36,307 nucleotides of DNA from Lineus longissimus (Eukaryota; Nemertea; Pilidiophora; Heteronemertea; Lineidae), in assembly GCF_910592395.1 (NCBI RefSeq), contig NW_027020278.1, positions 1-36,307 on the forward strand, in the 5' to 3' direction. Below are positions 19,701 to 28,349 of this stretch, piece after piece. The notes beneath the pieces were generated by a model that saw nothing but the letters and a program-made list of their open reading frames with translations, was not told the origin of the DNA and did not search any database. How positions within the stretch are numbered: position 1 is the stretch's first letter; each line of letters starts with the position of its first letter. The position numbers and the translations under genes are program-made.

Positions 19701-19960
19701 TCGACGAGAAGACTAAAGCAGACAACAGGGAACGATTGAACTTGAAGAACACACCTCACATCCTCGGCAACGGCCTCCCAGGCGGCCCTCTTGGAAGCCT
19801 TTGACACGCAGCCCGTCCCAATGTCCCCTATCCCACTGAAACGTCCAATGCAGTGCCTCTCACGTAGGCGAACAGCCTCCATTAGCATGGCCTCCTCCTG
19901 GGATGACCAATTTGTTGCTCTAACCCGCTTGACTTCATGCACTTCCATGTTTACCTCCAT
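16800..19960 (-). CDS. Harbinger Myb/SANT-like DNA-binding protein, four exons, intact (294 aa)
   Basis: Exons on the minus strand: 19755-19960, 18245-18312, 17688-17837 and 16800-17260. Every junction has a good donor and acceptor (GTGTGT, GTAAGT, GTACAT; each acceptor CAG), phases agree, and the total of 885 bp is 295 codons including TAA. Exon 1 has RATNWSSQEEAMLMEAVRLR and SKASKRAAWEAVAEDV, continued by VVVRTSAECEKKYKNIKHG in exon 2: a trihelix Myb/SANT-like domain. Exon 3 has HPATGGGGRQPP and PSIKGLISGFDSEI, the Gly/Pro block and I-G-DS motif usual in these proteins. Exon 4 is Ser/Lys-rich and ends in a Gln/Glu-rich helix that could dimerise. In PIF/Harbinger elements the Myb protein helps bring transposase to the nucleus and to the ends. 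The start could be the ATG at 19960 or at 19948. Confidence 0.85.
17522..17652. mobile_element. 131-bp MITE with TAA target duplication (in Myb intron 3)
   Basis: Ends GGGAGGTTGAGA...TCTCAACCTCCC, with about 40 bp of imperfect inverted repeat (including ACTTATCGCGG versus its counterpart), flanked by TAA on both sides (17519-17521 and 17653-17655). The TWA duplication points to the Harbinger group. Confidence 0.75.
18737..18915 (+). mobile_element. Tigger-like (Tc1/mariner) MITE, copy A
   Basis: 179 bp starting CAGTGGACACCTCCCTTAG and ending GGTACTG, bounded by TA on each side (18735-18736, 18916-18917), as for pogo/Tigger elements. Inner sequence TCAAGGACACTAGTTTTG matches copy B at 32417-32576. 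It lies in intron 1 of the Myb gene. Confidence 0.82.
18916..19754. other. Rest of Myb intron 1
   Basis: No coding signal. It includes a (GCAT)n-type run within a palindromic block, ACCATGCAT...ATGCATGGT, at about 19516-19544. Confidence 0.45.
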
Positions 19961-20554
19961 TTTTCTCGGGCGTAATGTTGCTTGGCCTAGCCTACATACA
20001 CAACAGTAATGATATGGTACCAATTCCGTTCTAACCGTCGGTAGTCGCCGCCCGTATTTCCGTACATCCTTAATCTTCATCTTCGTCCTTATAATGTGAT
20101 GGGCTCCTTTCGGAACGTAATTGATATACTTGGGCCGCTTGGGCCCAGGGGATTTGGACAGCAAAGGAGTAAATACTAATAGCGCTTGATTGTAAGAGGG
20201 GGTGTGGGTGTGGCGCATTTATTGTCTTATCGGCTATATACATGTACATTCAGTGGTAAGTTTCAATAATGAGAGCACCATAGTTACAAAATACTAGTAA
20301 TTCCTTGGAAAATTTCATCATTATGGGTCATTATCATCCGCACCGCCGAGCATCAGAAACGAAGATCAATGTGCCTCTCCCGCCATGCCCATTTCTCACG
20401 TGGTCGCGATGTGGCATTCACAATCCGACCTCCTTCATTGCCGACCAGCTGAAGAGTTCCTTGGAAACGTACTCGGGAATATTCGTAATCTCACGGAAAC
20501 TCCCGAAGTCTTAGTGGAACTATCGGAGGCTGGCTGAAACGGCCGGCTCAGCAC
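19961..20554. promoter_or_regulatory. Myb promoter region and right inner flank of the Harbinger element
   Basis: The region upstream of the Myb ATG should contain its promoter. Short plus-strand ORFs here (for example 20305-20514) show no family features, and I do not regard them as genes. Confidence 0.35.
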
Positions 20555-20700
20555 GTTTCACCTGACTTAAGTCATTTTGGGAAAACTTAGCTAAGTTCGT
20601 CTTAAGATGCTTTGAGATTCGTACTTAAGTTTTTGACTTGGCTTAGTCAAAATATTATGACTTAAGACAAATACTTAAGATTCTTTGAGAAACCGGGCCC
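20555..20700. promoter_or_regulatory. Right Harbinger terminus: TIR plus cluster of CTTAAG motifs
   Basis: At least five perfect CTTAAG palindromes lie within the last 140 bp, mirroring the left end, and the final 28 bp are the exact reverse complement of the left terminus. Confidence 0.7.
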
Positions 20701-21368
20701 TGCGTAAACAGCTCAGGCGCCGTTTTTCCAAGACTGAAGAAGCGTCAACGGCCCGACGTACCCTACGCACCATCAGGCAAAATGAAGACGAATCTTTGGA
20801 AGAATTTTCCCAAAGAGTCTACTTTTTGGCAGATGATGCGTTTCGGAGTGAGAGTAAGAAGGCGCTGGAACGCAATGCAACGGAATATTTTCTGTTGGGT
20901 TGTCGGGACAAGCCTTCTGCACTTAAGGCCATGGAGCAAAAACCGGCCAATATTCCAAAAGCGCTTAAATTGGTAAAACAAGCCCAAGCAACCAGCAAAG
21001 CTATTTATGGTTCTTCCAAACCTGTCGAATACAAACATCGCCAGGTGTCGTTCCACACGGAGTCTGACGATTCTTTGGTCAGGGCAGTAAGCATTGACCC
21101 GTTTGAAAGTCGTTTTGCTGGAATGCAGAAAGAAATTGCAGAGTTGAAACGTAGACTTTTTAGAAAACCAGACAGCGGGGCCCAGGGTCCTTTTACCCCA
21201 CCTGCTACGCCACCTAGGGCCCGTTCCCCGGATAAGGTCCAATGTTTTTCGTGCAAAGAATTTGGTCATTACCAGAGAAACTGTCCAAATAGGTCCGGGA
21301 GTGAGTCAGGAAAGAGCGACAGGAGTCAGTCTCCTGTTGCCAAGTCACCTGAGGCGGGAAACGCTTAA
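20701..21368 (+). CDS. gag: Gag C-terminal part: capsid remainder and CCHC zinc knuckle
   Basis: Capsid-like sequence resumes immediately after the Harbinger terminus (ALRKQLRRRFSKTEEAS, then EDESLEEFSQRVYFLADDAF, the E-S-L-EF pattern of Ty3 capsids). It continues through a VPANIPKALKLV-like helical region and a short coiled coil to the nucleocapsid CCHC knuckle CFSCKEFGHYQRNC (C-x2-C-x4-H-x4-C), followed by a Ser/Lys-rich tail and the TAA at 21366-21368. Upstream codons are separated from it by 8.5 kb of Harbinger DNA. The knuckle is intact. Protease coding starts 53 bp later in another frame. Confidence 0.85.
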
Positions 21369-21421
21369 GGGTTGAGATTGATGGCCCAAGCTCAGCCCGG
21401 GATAAGACTGGCCAAAATTTT

Positions 21422-23569
21422 ATGTCTGATCGTACCGATTATGATGTGGTGAATTCGGAAAGTACTCCGAAATCTCAATTTCTAGATGTTTATACCGGTA
21501 CGACAGCGTCCGTACGCCGATGTGAGGGTTTGAGTCTAACAGTTCCTGTCCAAATTGATGGCGTACAGACCGCGGCGGTAATTGATACTGCAGCCATGGT
21601 GACTCTCATCAGTATGAAATTATATAAGAAACTTGGAGGATTGGCTCCTCATTCTGACTCCAAGATTCTTTTAAGGGGTCTTGGTGACAAACCCATTGAA
21701 GCGTTCCAAGTTCCTAAGTTTAAGTTCAAGTTAGGCCAAGCGCGGTATGCTTGGAATGTTCATGCAGTTGAAATGAGGGACGATTTCCTTCTGGGACTAG
21801 ATTTTCTAGCCGCTCATGATTGTAAACTTCACATCAAGCAGAGTTGCTTGTCTGTCGGGGGAGAGATCATCAAAACTAGAAAGTTAGGCCAAGAGAATGG
21901 AACGGCCGCTCGTCGAGTAGTTCTCAGCAACGCCGTCTCAGTTCCTGCTAATACCGTCTCTTATGTTAGCGCGCGGTTATTACACTGCGTAGACCCCGAT
22001 ACAGAGCTTGTCATTGAGCCTACTCAGCATAATAGGAGTTTATTGGTCGCATCAACTATAGCCAAGGCCCTTTGGCTTTGCAATAAGCAGCTTGTCATCA
22101 AAGAGGGGGTTCTTTTTTATTGGCGGGAAACTCCCCCTGCTAGACGTCTGTGCTTGGTGGTGCCTAGGAGTTTAGTATCTCAAGTTTTAGAAGCCAACCA
22201 TGATTTGAGAACTGCTGGGCATTTGGGAATCGAAAAAACGACTGCCAGGTTGAAAACTTCTTTTATTTGGTATCATTTGGCTAGGGATGCGAAGCTGCAC
22301 GTGAAATCTTGTGAGGTGTGCAACGCCAACAAGAAACCAAGCCGGACTGCCAAGGCTGCTCTGAGAAGCTATCACGCCGGTTTTCCTATGGAAAGGGTGC
22401 ACTTGGACATTCTGGGGCCGTTTAACACCAGCAAGTCCGGCAATCAATATGTGTTAACAATGATTGACCAATTCTCTAAATGGATTGAGGTAGCGGCGCT
22501 TCCATCCCAGCACGCTGAATTGGTCGCAAACAAATTTTTGTGTCATTTTATCGTAACCTTTGGATGCCCGGTCTCGGTCCATACTGACCAAGGCCGCAAT
22601 TTTGAGTCTAACCTGTTTCAAGCTTTTTGTACCACTTTAGAGATAGCCAAGACAAGGACCACCGCTTATCACCCGTCAAGTAACGGGCGGGTGGAGCGGT
22701 ACAACCGAGTGTTGGCTCAAATGATTCGATGCTTCCTGAAAGGAAAAAATAACGAGTGGGACAAATATTTGCCTTTGTTGGCCATGGCACTTCATGCCAC
22801 GGTCCACAAACAAACAGGTTTTACTCCCAATATGCTCATGCTAGGGCGGGAGGTGTTGCAGCTGGCAGATATTATGCTGGGGGTCACCGCGGCAAATTTG
22901 GAGGCTTTCAAACCATGTGACTGGGTTCAGCATTTAACGAAAATATTGACGGAAGCCCACCAGATTGCCCGGGAGAACATCCGTGCGTCCCAGCATCGCC
23001 AGAAGAAAACGTATGATTTACGGTCTTATGAACGTAAATTTTCTATCGGTGATGCCATTTACAAGAGGGACAGCGCAACTTAAGTCGGGCTAAGCAGCAA
23101 ATTGCGCCCTCCCTTCCAAGGCCCATTCCTAGTGGTTAAAGAAAATCACCCACTGTATAAAATTAGGAATCAGAGGGGAGATTCAGTGGTGCATCATGAC
23201 CGACTGAAGTTTTGCGCCGATTCCCCCTTACCACTGTGGCTCCGTAGGTATCGGCATAAGCTGTTATCTGGTTCTGATGACCAGGTATTGCCCCTGTTGG
23301 AAACGCCCTTGCAAGAGAAGGAGTTAACGGGTCTCCCTGAGGAGGTGGACCTTGATGCTACGCTCCTGTATGGAGATGCTGACGCTCCCCCGCTAGATGA
23401 GGCGGGCCACACGGACGCCCAGGAAACGGACAACAGTCCTGTTTCAGAAGAGCCCAATTTGAGCAATAGCCCAGATGGGCCAGAATATGTCCCGGATGTC
23501 GGGCCTGAGGTGTCGGTAACCACATGGGCAGGGAGAAAGGTACAGCCAAATAGGAAGTACTTAGACTAA
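21422..23569 (+). pseudogene. pol: Pol with protease fused directly to integrase; RT and RNase H absent; one internal stop
   Basis: From ATG at 21422 the frame encodes an aspartic protease (AVIDTAAMVTLIS, active Asp 55 in a DTAA variant of DTGA; LLGLDFL near 123-129). About residue 216 (nt ~22067) it passes straight into integrase: zinc domain H260, H267, C297, C300, then catalytic D329 (VHLDILGPF), D389 (VHTDQGRNFE) and E425 (NGRVERYN), spaced D-x59-D-x35-E. The 450-500 residues of RT and RNase H normally between are missing, with the frame preserved. A TAA at 23081-23083 interrupts the integrase C-terminus. The same frame continues with the GPF-type block (PPFQGPFLVV) and an acidic tail to 23569. 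Catalytic residues of both remaining enzymes are present. Confidence 0.9.
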
Positions 23570-23606
23570 TTTTTGTTCTCGCTTTCAAAATCTCTTTTTA
23601 GTTAGA

Positions 23607-24395
23607 ATGGCAACTCCCTGGTCTTGTCTCCCTGTGGATAGCGCGACCGGCCTTCCCTTTGTGAACGCTCCGTTGCTGGAGGTACCTGATGAGGGGCAGG
23701 ACTTCCTGAACAACGCCCCGGCAGCAGTAGGGGAGATGTCTTGCTCCATCACCATTGATGGGCAACGTTACGTGATCGGCCACATAGACCCTGAAGACCG
23801 CGATGGCTCCTGGGTTACTGAAACTGAGGTGGGGCGTATGCAGCCCAGTGGATCTATTTGTCCACTGTGCGCCTATAAGACCACCCACATGAAGCGGCAT
23901 GTCGTACGGGCGCATTGCCCCTGGTTCCTAAAGTCGGACACCGCTTGCTTCGACTGTGAGAAGCAATGTGTAACCGAAGCGGCTCTGCTCAAATACCACG
24001 GATGTTGCCCGTCTGTGTCCTCCCCAACCGTTGAGGGTTGGATGCAAAGATTCTCTGTGTGGACGTACAATGTCCACATGTTAATGCATTATCTTAAAAA
24101 CGAGATGAGGCAGCCTAATCTGGAGGCGCTTAGAAGGATGGTGGTGAGTCGGGGAATGAGCCCGGACCCACAGTGCTACAACTCCCCGTTCACCGAGATG
24201 GAGAGGAAATATCTATCAGTGTACGATGAGCTGTACTCTCAGGATTACGTGGTTAACAGGCACTACGCTCCGGCCAACCCGGCTCGAGTGGTATGCCTGA
24301 TTCACTGGAGGACCATCCTCAATATTCTGGGCTGCCTGAGCCCAGAGGCAAGGGACCTGTTCCGGGGGCTACGCCTCTGCAACGTATCCCTTTAG
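23607..24395 (+). CDS. Accessory ORF after pol: 262-aa zinc-finger-like protein
   Basis: An intact ORF lies between pol (37 bp upstream) and the polypurine tract (about 170 bp downstream), the place where an env-like ORF sits in some Ty3 elements. It shows no signal peptide or membrane helix. It has a C2H2-like finger, C85-x2-C88-x9-H98-x4-H103 (ICPLCAYKTTHMKRHVVRAH), and a second Cys/His cluster C114-x2-C117-x13-H131 followed by CC. The C-terminal half is helical, with VWTYNVHMLMHYL and RVVCLIHWRTILNILGCL. I believe related ORFs occur in other invertebrate Ty3 elements, but I know no function. Nucleic-acid binding or a regulator of the element is plausible. It is the only large ORF of the retrotransposon free of lesions. 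Confidence 0.75.
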   Translation: MATPWSCLPVDSATGLPFVNAPLLEVPDEGQDFLNNAPAAVGEMSCSITIDGQRYVIGHIDPEDRDGSWVTETEVGRMQPSGSICPLCAYKTTHMKRHVVRAHCPWFLKSDTACFDCEKQCVTEAALLKYHGCCPSVSSPTVEGWMQRFSVWTYNVHMLMHYLKNEMRQPNLEALRRMVVSRGMSPDPQCYNSPFTEMERKYLSVYDELYSQDYVVNRHYAPANPARVVCLIHWRTILNILGCLSPEARDLFRGLRLCNVSL

Positions 24396-24565
24396 ATGTG
24401 TCGCACCAGTAATGTAAATATTGTACATAGCGAAAAAAACAATAGCACGGACATTATTAGTCTGTGCTACCTGGGTTATTTTATCGTTGTTGGGTAAACA
24501 ATGGAACTAGGAGCCTACCTCCTCGCACTAGTGTTTTTTTTAAACGGACTTACTTGTCTTTTTAA
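24396..24565 (+). other. Retrotransposon 3' untranslated stretch
   Basis: No ORF of note. It contains the near-palindrome TAGCACGGACATTATTAGTCTGTGCTA (stem AGCACGGAC/GTCTGTGCT) at about 24444-24470, a possible hairpin. Confidence 0.5.
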
Positions 24566-24577
24566 AATTGGGAGGAG
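24566..24577 (+). promoter_or_regulatory. Polypurine tract
   Basis: ATTGGGAGGAG abuts the TGTGG start of the 3' LTR, the standard plus-strand priming position. Confidence 0.8.
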
Positions 24578-24845
24578 TGTGGTAAGAACCGTCGCTTTGT
24601 CTCGCCCGGTCGCGCCGCCGCGGGATTGGCTGAGGTCAAGTGCTGAGCAGGCGGCATCAGCCAGCCACGTGACAGGCGCGCAGTATAAAAGGTCCGTTCT
24701 CTTCCCGGTTTGGTAGATGACATACTGAGACCAAGACCTGACGGCAAAAGAAGACCCAAGCGGCAACTAATCGTATTTACATGCAAGTGCAAGACGTGGG
24801 ACACCGCGGCACCCGCACGATGTAAATCACACGAGATTTATCACA
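24578..24845 (+). repeat. 3' LTR
   Basis: 268 bp, colinear with the 5' LTR, with CACGTG at 24666-24671 and TATAAAA at 24684-24690. It is followed by GTTT, matching the 5' flank. Confidence 0.93.
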
Positions 24846-24849
24846 GTTT

Positions 24850-25167
24850 TCTAGTGTAGACCTACGATGAAAGTAATTCATATACCTTCTACACAGATAC
24901 AAAGTATTAGTACCAGTCCTTAAGAACGTATTGATGTCTGTTTTGTACATGACATTGTCCTGAAATAAAGCAGATCGGTGACATCGTCATCGTCATAGTT
25001 CTTACCATTCCCTGAATGGTTCGAGTTTTGCCTCACTTATGTTTTTAGCAGTTACGTTCTGTAACTTGAACACATTGATCTTGAGATTATTGTCACTCTC
25101 GATCTTAGGGGTGTCCTTCATACAAATGCTAATATGGTTATGCTAATGCTAATGCATCGTCATTGAC
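24850..25167. other. Gene-free flank
   Basis: I see no coding signal. Short repeats of ATGCTAAT occur near 25127-25155. Confidence 0.4.
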
Positions 25168-25420
25168 GTCACCTATGTGTATTGACTTAATTTACGTCAC
25201 CTATGACTTACATTTTGTCATCTATTACTTAAATTTTCATCATCTATGACTTCAATTTTCATCATCTTTGACTTAATCCACGTCATGTCCGTTATGTATT
25301 GACTTAATTTTCATCATTTAAATTTTGATCATCTTTGACGATGTGATAATGTCTTCTTGATATGTCATCAATTTCTTCTGGATGTGACAATGTTTTCTGG
25401 ATGTGACAATTTCTTCGGAG
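25168..25420 (+). repeat. Degenerate tandem repeats (~26 bp, then ~19 bp)
   Basis: Repeated TCATCTATGACTTAATTTTCA-like units run to about 25345, followed by two or three TTTCTGGATGTGACAATG-like units to about 25415. The copies are diverged. Confidence 0.65.
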
Positions 25421-25815
25421 TCAAACTACACCGCAAAACCATAACAAGAAACCCAGGTAAGCATCCACTACTTACTTTTACAAACCAAAATCTCCTCATC
25501 AGAGGTCATTTTCGAGACGATATGCCCAACGGAAGGACTTCAATAACAAATACACGTCTCTCTATTTTGTTTAGGTTCCTAATCTTCAGCCAATTGTCCT
25601 GGGATTACTCCGTTATCTGCGTCATTCCATACGCCCCCGCCTTCACCTGCGCCTCCGCCGTCAATTACGAAGAGTCAATGACTCTTTCTTCAAAACACAA
25701 AAGAGCAGTACAGAAATCTGTACAGATCGGAAGTGACGTAGGTTTCACATTCAGTAACCTTCGCTTGCGCGGAGAGACGTCGAGTGATGTATTAAGAAGG
25801 TTCGAGAATTTCTAG
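25357..25815 (+). CDS. Unrecognised 152-aa ORF (doubtful)
   Basis: It opens inside the degenerate tandem repeat and reads through low-complexity sequence; no domain, signal peptide or conserved motif is visible. The middle (FLIFSQLSWDYSVICVIPYAPAF) is mildly hydrophobic. It is probably a chance ORF; listed because of its length. Confidence 0.12.
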   Translation: MICHQFLLDVTMFSGCDNFFGVKLHRKTITRNPGKHPLLTFTNQNLLIRGHFRDDMPNGRTSITNTRLSILFRFLIFSQLSWDYSVICVIPYAPAFTCASAVNYEESMTLSSKHKRAVQKSVQIGSDVGFTFSNLRLRGETSSDVLRRFENF

Positions 25816-26094
25816 AATGTTCCAGAAGAATGTTAAATTTATTCCATATGATAGTGTGTTGGAAAATCCCTATTCCAGTGAGAAAATTTCAGGTTTAGTT
25901 CACAGAAAAACATGAAGCCAAGATACCTCCATTAAATTCATACGTCCATGATATAAATAGTCACGAATCAGCATCGTTTACTGGAAGAAAGACAATCCTA
26001 TGCAAATCTCGCAATGTTTCTAATTTAACCGGGCAATCCTTAATCCAACAATTCAAATACCATTTATCACGTCAGGGCCTCGGTTTTGAGGGTT

Positions 26095-26660
26095 CTACCA
26101 TGACATTATGATATGAGGGAGCTCGCATTCACCTACTTTACCAATTAGACTTAGGACTCCATTCCTTACCTCTGCCCTTACTACCTCTATAATTACCTCT
26201 ATAGGGCCTCCCATAGCCCCTATGAATAACCCGTATAGCCCCCATAGATTGGATAGGGCGTATACGGAGGGGGAGGGTAAGGGTAACCTGAACTGGTGGT
26301 TGTGTTGTACCACCTGCTTGTGGGGGATGTTGGTCTCTTTCGAGCTGAGTCGAATCCGAGTCACTTTCTGTTCTTCACCTTCTTCTTGCTCCTTGACAAT
26401 GCTTTAAGCGTCGATATCAAAAAGCACCCCCGCCCAACACCGATAAGGTGAACACAGTCAAATCAATTCTACCCTGATTTTGTTTGGCTTGTCTCGCAAC
26501 CTCTTGAAAGATGAGAGCACTACTATCATCGGACGTCTGGGCAACCGCCGCCAATTCATCTAATAGTAGCAGCAAGAGCGACTCATTTGGTTCATTTTTG
26601 GGTGGCCAGCGGCCTCACCTTTTGCTTCGTACTTCCTCATTTATCGCCACCCCTTTCTGT
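26095..26660 (-). pseudogene. Decayed minus-strand coding remnant with Tyr/Gly/Arg-rich tail (uncertain)
   Basis: On the minus strand a helical segment, LLDELAAVAQTSDDSSALIF then QEVARQAKQNQGRIDLT (about 26560-26450), is followed, after stops and frame changes, by TESDSDSTQLERDQHPPQ and a Tyr/Pro/Gly-rich tract ending GYGRPYRGNYRGSKGRGKEW (about 26300-26150). An acidic-helical part with an RGG/YG tail is reminiscent of Gag-like proteins of tyrosine-recombinase or LINE-type retroelements. I cannot assign a family, and no frame is continuous. Confidence 0.25.
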
Positions 26661-26765
26661 TTCGGTACATCAATCTACGTCCTCTACTTTGGCGAGTGAT
26701 TCAACGCAGGATCTATAGTGGCCGCAGGTTCCGCACTGGCTGCACTAGTAGATCTACAGATATAT

Positions 26766-26801
26766 AACCCAATATAAGTGTAACCCAATATAAGTGTCAC
26801 C
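26766..26801 (+). repeat. Tandem duplication of ~18 bp
   Basis: TAACCCAATATAAGTGT occurs twice in direct succession. Confidence 0.7.
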
Positions 26802-27031
26802 GAAACTTTCCGGTACATAAGTGTCTGACTTATGTAGAGAAACTTCGCACAGCACCTTGACCAAGTAATCACATACACTCACTAAGAGGGGCTTGTCCCC
26901 TGCTACAACAATATGAATATACGAAGACCAGCCAAAATTCAGCCAAGCAAAACTATATTTCCATGCACACCTTCAACAAGCATTATTAGATGTAAGAATA
27001 ATATAGTTATATAGTCAGAGCCTATGGCTTA

Positions 27032-27633
27032 GGTTCCGTTTAGACTGCAAAAAACCCATTCAGATCGGATCCGGATGCGATCCGATCGAACCACAATTCA
27101 GGTCTCAAAAATTGCGCGTGATTTAGACAATCAGCGCAATCCGGTCTCATCTGGACGCATTTATGAAGATATGGAACTGTCCAATACATGTTGCTTGTAA
27201 ATGAATTTTAAAAAACGTTAAAAAAACGTTAGTGCGCATGCGCCCAGGTAAACTAAATCCGGATTCGGTATCCATTTGGGTTTAGCCAAAGCTTTTAATC
27301 TGCATGCATCCGGATACATCTAGATTAAAACTACCTCGATCGATGTTTTTTTTGTAATCCGGATGGGACCACCTTCATTTTGCATTTAGACGACAAAACC
27401 AGGCGCATGTCGCACAGAAGATGAACCTTAAATGACACCAGGAGAAAATGGAAGAAATTGATGTGCTCATATTTCACAAAAAGCAGACAATAGAGATATG
27501 AATAAACAGTCCGTTTCAACCTGCCATGCTCAGAGCGACATGCGCCTGGGTTTTCTGTGACGGCTCACAATTTAGATCACATTCGGATTCAATCGGATCG
27601 TGGCTTTTTTCATGTCGTCTAAACGACATAACC
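27032..27633. mobile_element. ~600-bp TIR element with repeated TCCGGAT motifs
   Basis: The left end GGTTCCGTTTAGAC...AAAAAACCC mirrors the right end ...AAAAAAGCC...CGTTTAGACGAC in inverted orientation. TCCGGAT or a near match recurs about five times. An inner inverted pair (CCAGGCGCATGTCGC at about 27400-27413 and its complement at 27535-27549) sits in the right half. No ORF has recognisable features. Target duplication is unclear and so is the superfamily. Confidence 0.6.
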
Positions 27634-27639
27634 TATTCT

Positions 27640-28103
27640 TCTTCTATTGTTATATACCATCCATGGGGTATAGCCTAACTACACCATGCTTACACACGCA
27701 CTCAACCAAAGAAATAAAGGGCAGTAACGCCTGCAACAAATGGCATACTCCTTGCCCTAATCAACTTCCATGAATATCACGATGCAAACTCGATAACATC
27801 TACCACAAACAGCACCATAACATCATGTTGACCATGATCATTACACGCGACATATATTGGCACTAATTCATCGCCTTCTCTCATGAATCTAGACGAACCC
27901 ATAGAGTCCTCCTCGACTGTTATTTTATAGCCCTTCTGGACTGTTTATTTTCTAGTCCTACTCGACTTTTGGCATCCTTGCCATGCCTTGCTCGCTGAGC
28001 GTATATTTTATTGTCCTTCTCGACTTTAAATCGGTGTGTCCGTCCGGTAATGGCGTCTAACACGAAACGGCAGAGCATGGTTCATCACGTGGTGTCGCTT
28101 GTG
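27640..28103. other. Gene-free stretch
   Basis: It contains repeated TCGACT...TATTTTATAG/TGTCCTTCTCGACT phrases around 27913-28025, suggesting an old short tandem repeat, and no coding signal. Confidence 0.4.
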
Positions 28104-28349
28104 ATGAAAGGACAACACCAGTCACATTTGGATACAACATCTGTGGGCGATCATTTCAGGGACAACCCCAGTCACATCTCGTTCAAAGGACTGTGGACTA
28201 TCATAGCAGAGACAACACCAGTCGCATTCAGATACAAGGAGTGTGGGCTATCATATCAGGAGAACACAAAACGCATCCGGATACAAGGATTGTGAAATAT
28301 AATATCAACAACAACCGCAGTTGCATCCGGATACAAAGACTGTGGACTC
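28104..28349 (+). repeat. 50-bp minisatellite, array A (about five units)
   Basis: Units begin near 28111, 28161, 28211, 28261 and 28311 with GACAACACCAGTYGCAT, then CCGGATACAAGGACTGTG. Spacing is 50 bp almost without exception. It is the same unit as array B at 29200-29634. Confidence 0.9.

Larger units (their letters stand above)
12232..20700 (+). mobile_element. PIF/Harbinger DNA transposon inserted in the retrotransposon gag
   Basis: Its terminal inverted repeats are 28 bp and identical (12232-12259 and 20673-20700), starting GGGCCCGGTTTCTC. Both ends carry many CTTAAG hexamers. The interior holds the two genes typical of PIF/Harbinger: a HARBI1-like DDE transposase on plus and a Myb/SANT protein on minus. 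Capsid coding resumes directly after the right terminus. I could not find a clean 3-bp duplication (flanks TTG and TGC), and roughly the last 85 bp before the left terminus are not gag-like, so the left junction may be rearranged. At 8.5 kb it is enlarged by nested insertions (15221-16552, 16627-16767, 17522-17652, 18737-18915). Confidence 0.88.
8633..24845 (+). mobile_element. Complete Ty3/gypsy LTR retrotransposon, interrupted by a Harbinger transposon
   Basis: Both LTRs are 268 bp (8633-8900 and 24578-24845), start TGTGGTAA and end TTATCACA (near-inverted TG...CA ends). I count four substitutions between them by eye, about 98.5% identity, so insertion is fairly recent. The 4 bp before the 5' LTR (8629-8632, GTTT) equal the 4 bp after the 3' LTR (24846-24849), a Ty3-type target duplication. 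A PBS follows the 5' LTR and a purine tract precedes the 3' LTR. Minus the Harbinger insert the element is about 7.7 kb. Order: leader, gag, protease, integrase, accessory zinc-finger ORF. RT and RNase H are missing. Gag has a stop and a frame switch, and pol has one internal stop, so it is not autonomous. Confidence 0.92.

Noticed and set aside
20763-21269. Long minus-strand ORF (168 codons) opposite gag
   Set aside because: It is a mirror of the well-supported capsid/zinc-knuckle frame and has no domain of its own.
21473-21640. DTAA instead of DTGA at the protease active site as an inactivating change
   Set aside because: DTAA-type variants occur in other invertebrate Ty3 elements as I recall, so I treat it as a family variant, not a lesion.
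23194-23588. Minus-strand ORFs opposite the pol tail
   Set aside because: Low-complexity Ser/Gly-rich mirrors of the acidic plus-strand C-terminus.
27063-27086. GATCGGATC...GATCCGATC as a separate regulatory palindrome
   Set aside because: It is part of the terminal repeats of the 27032-27633 element.
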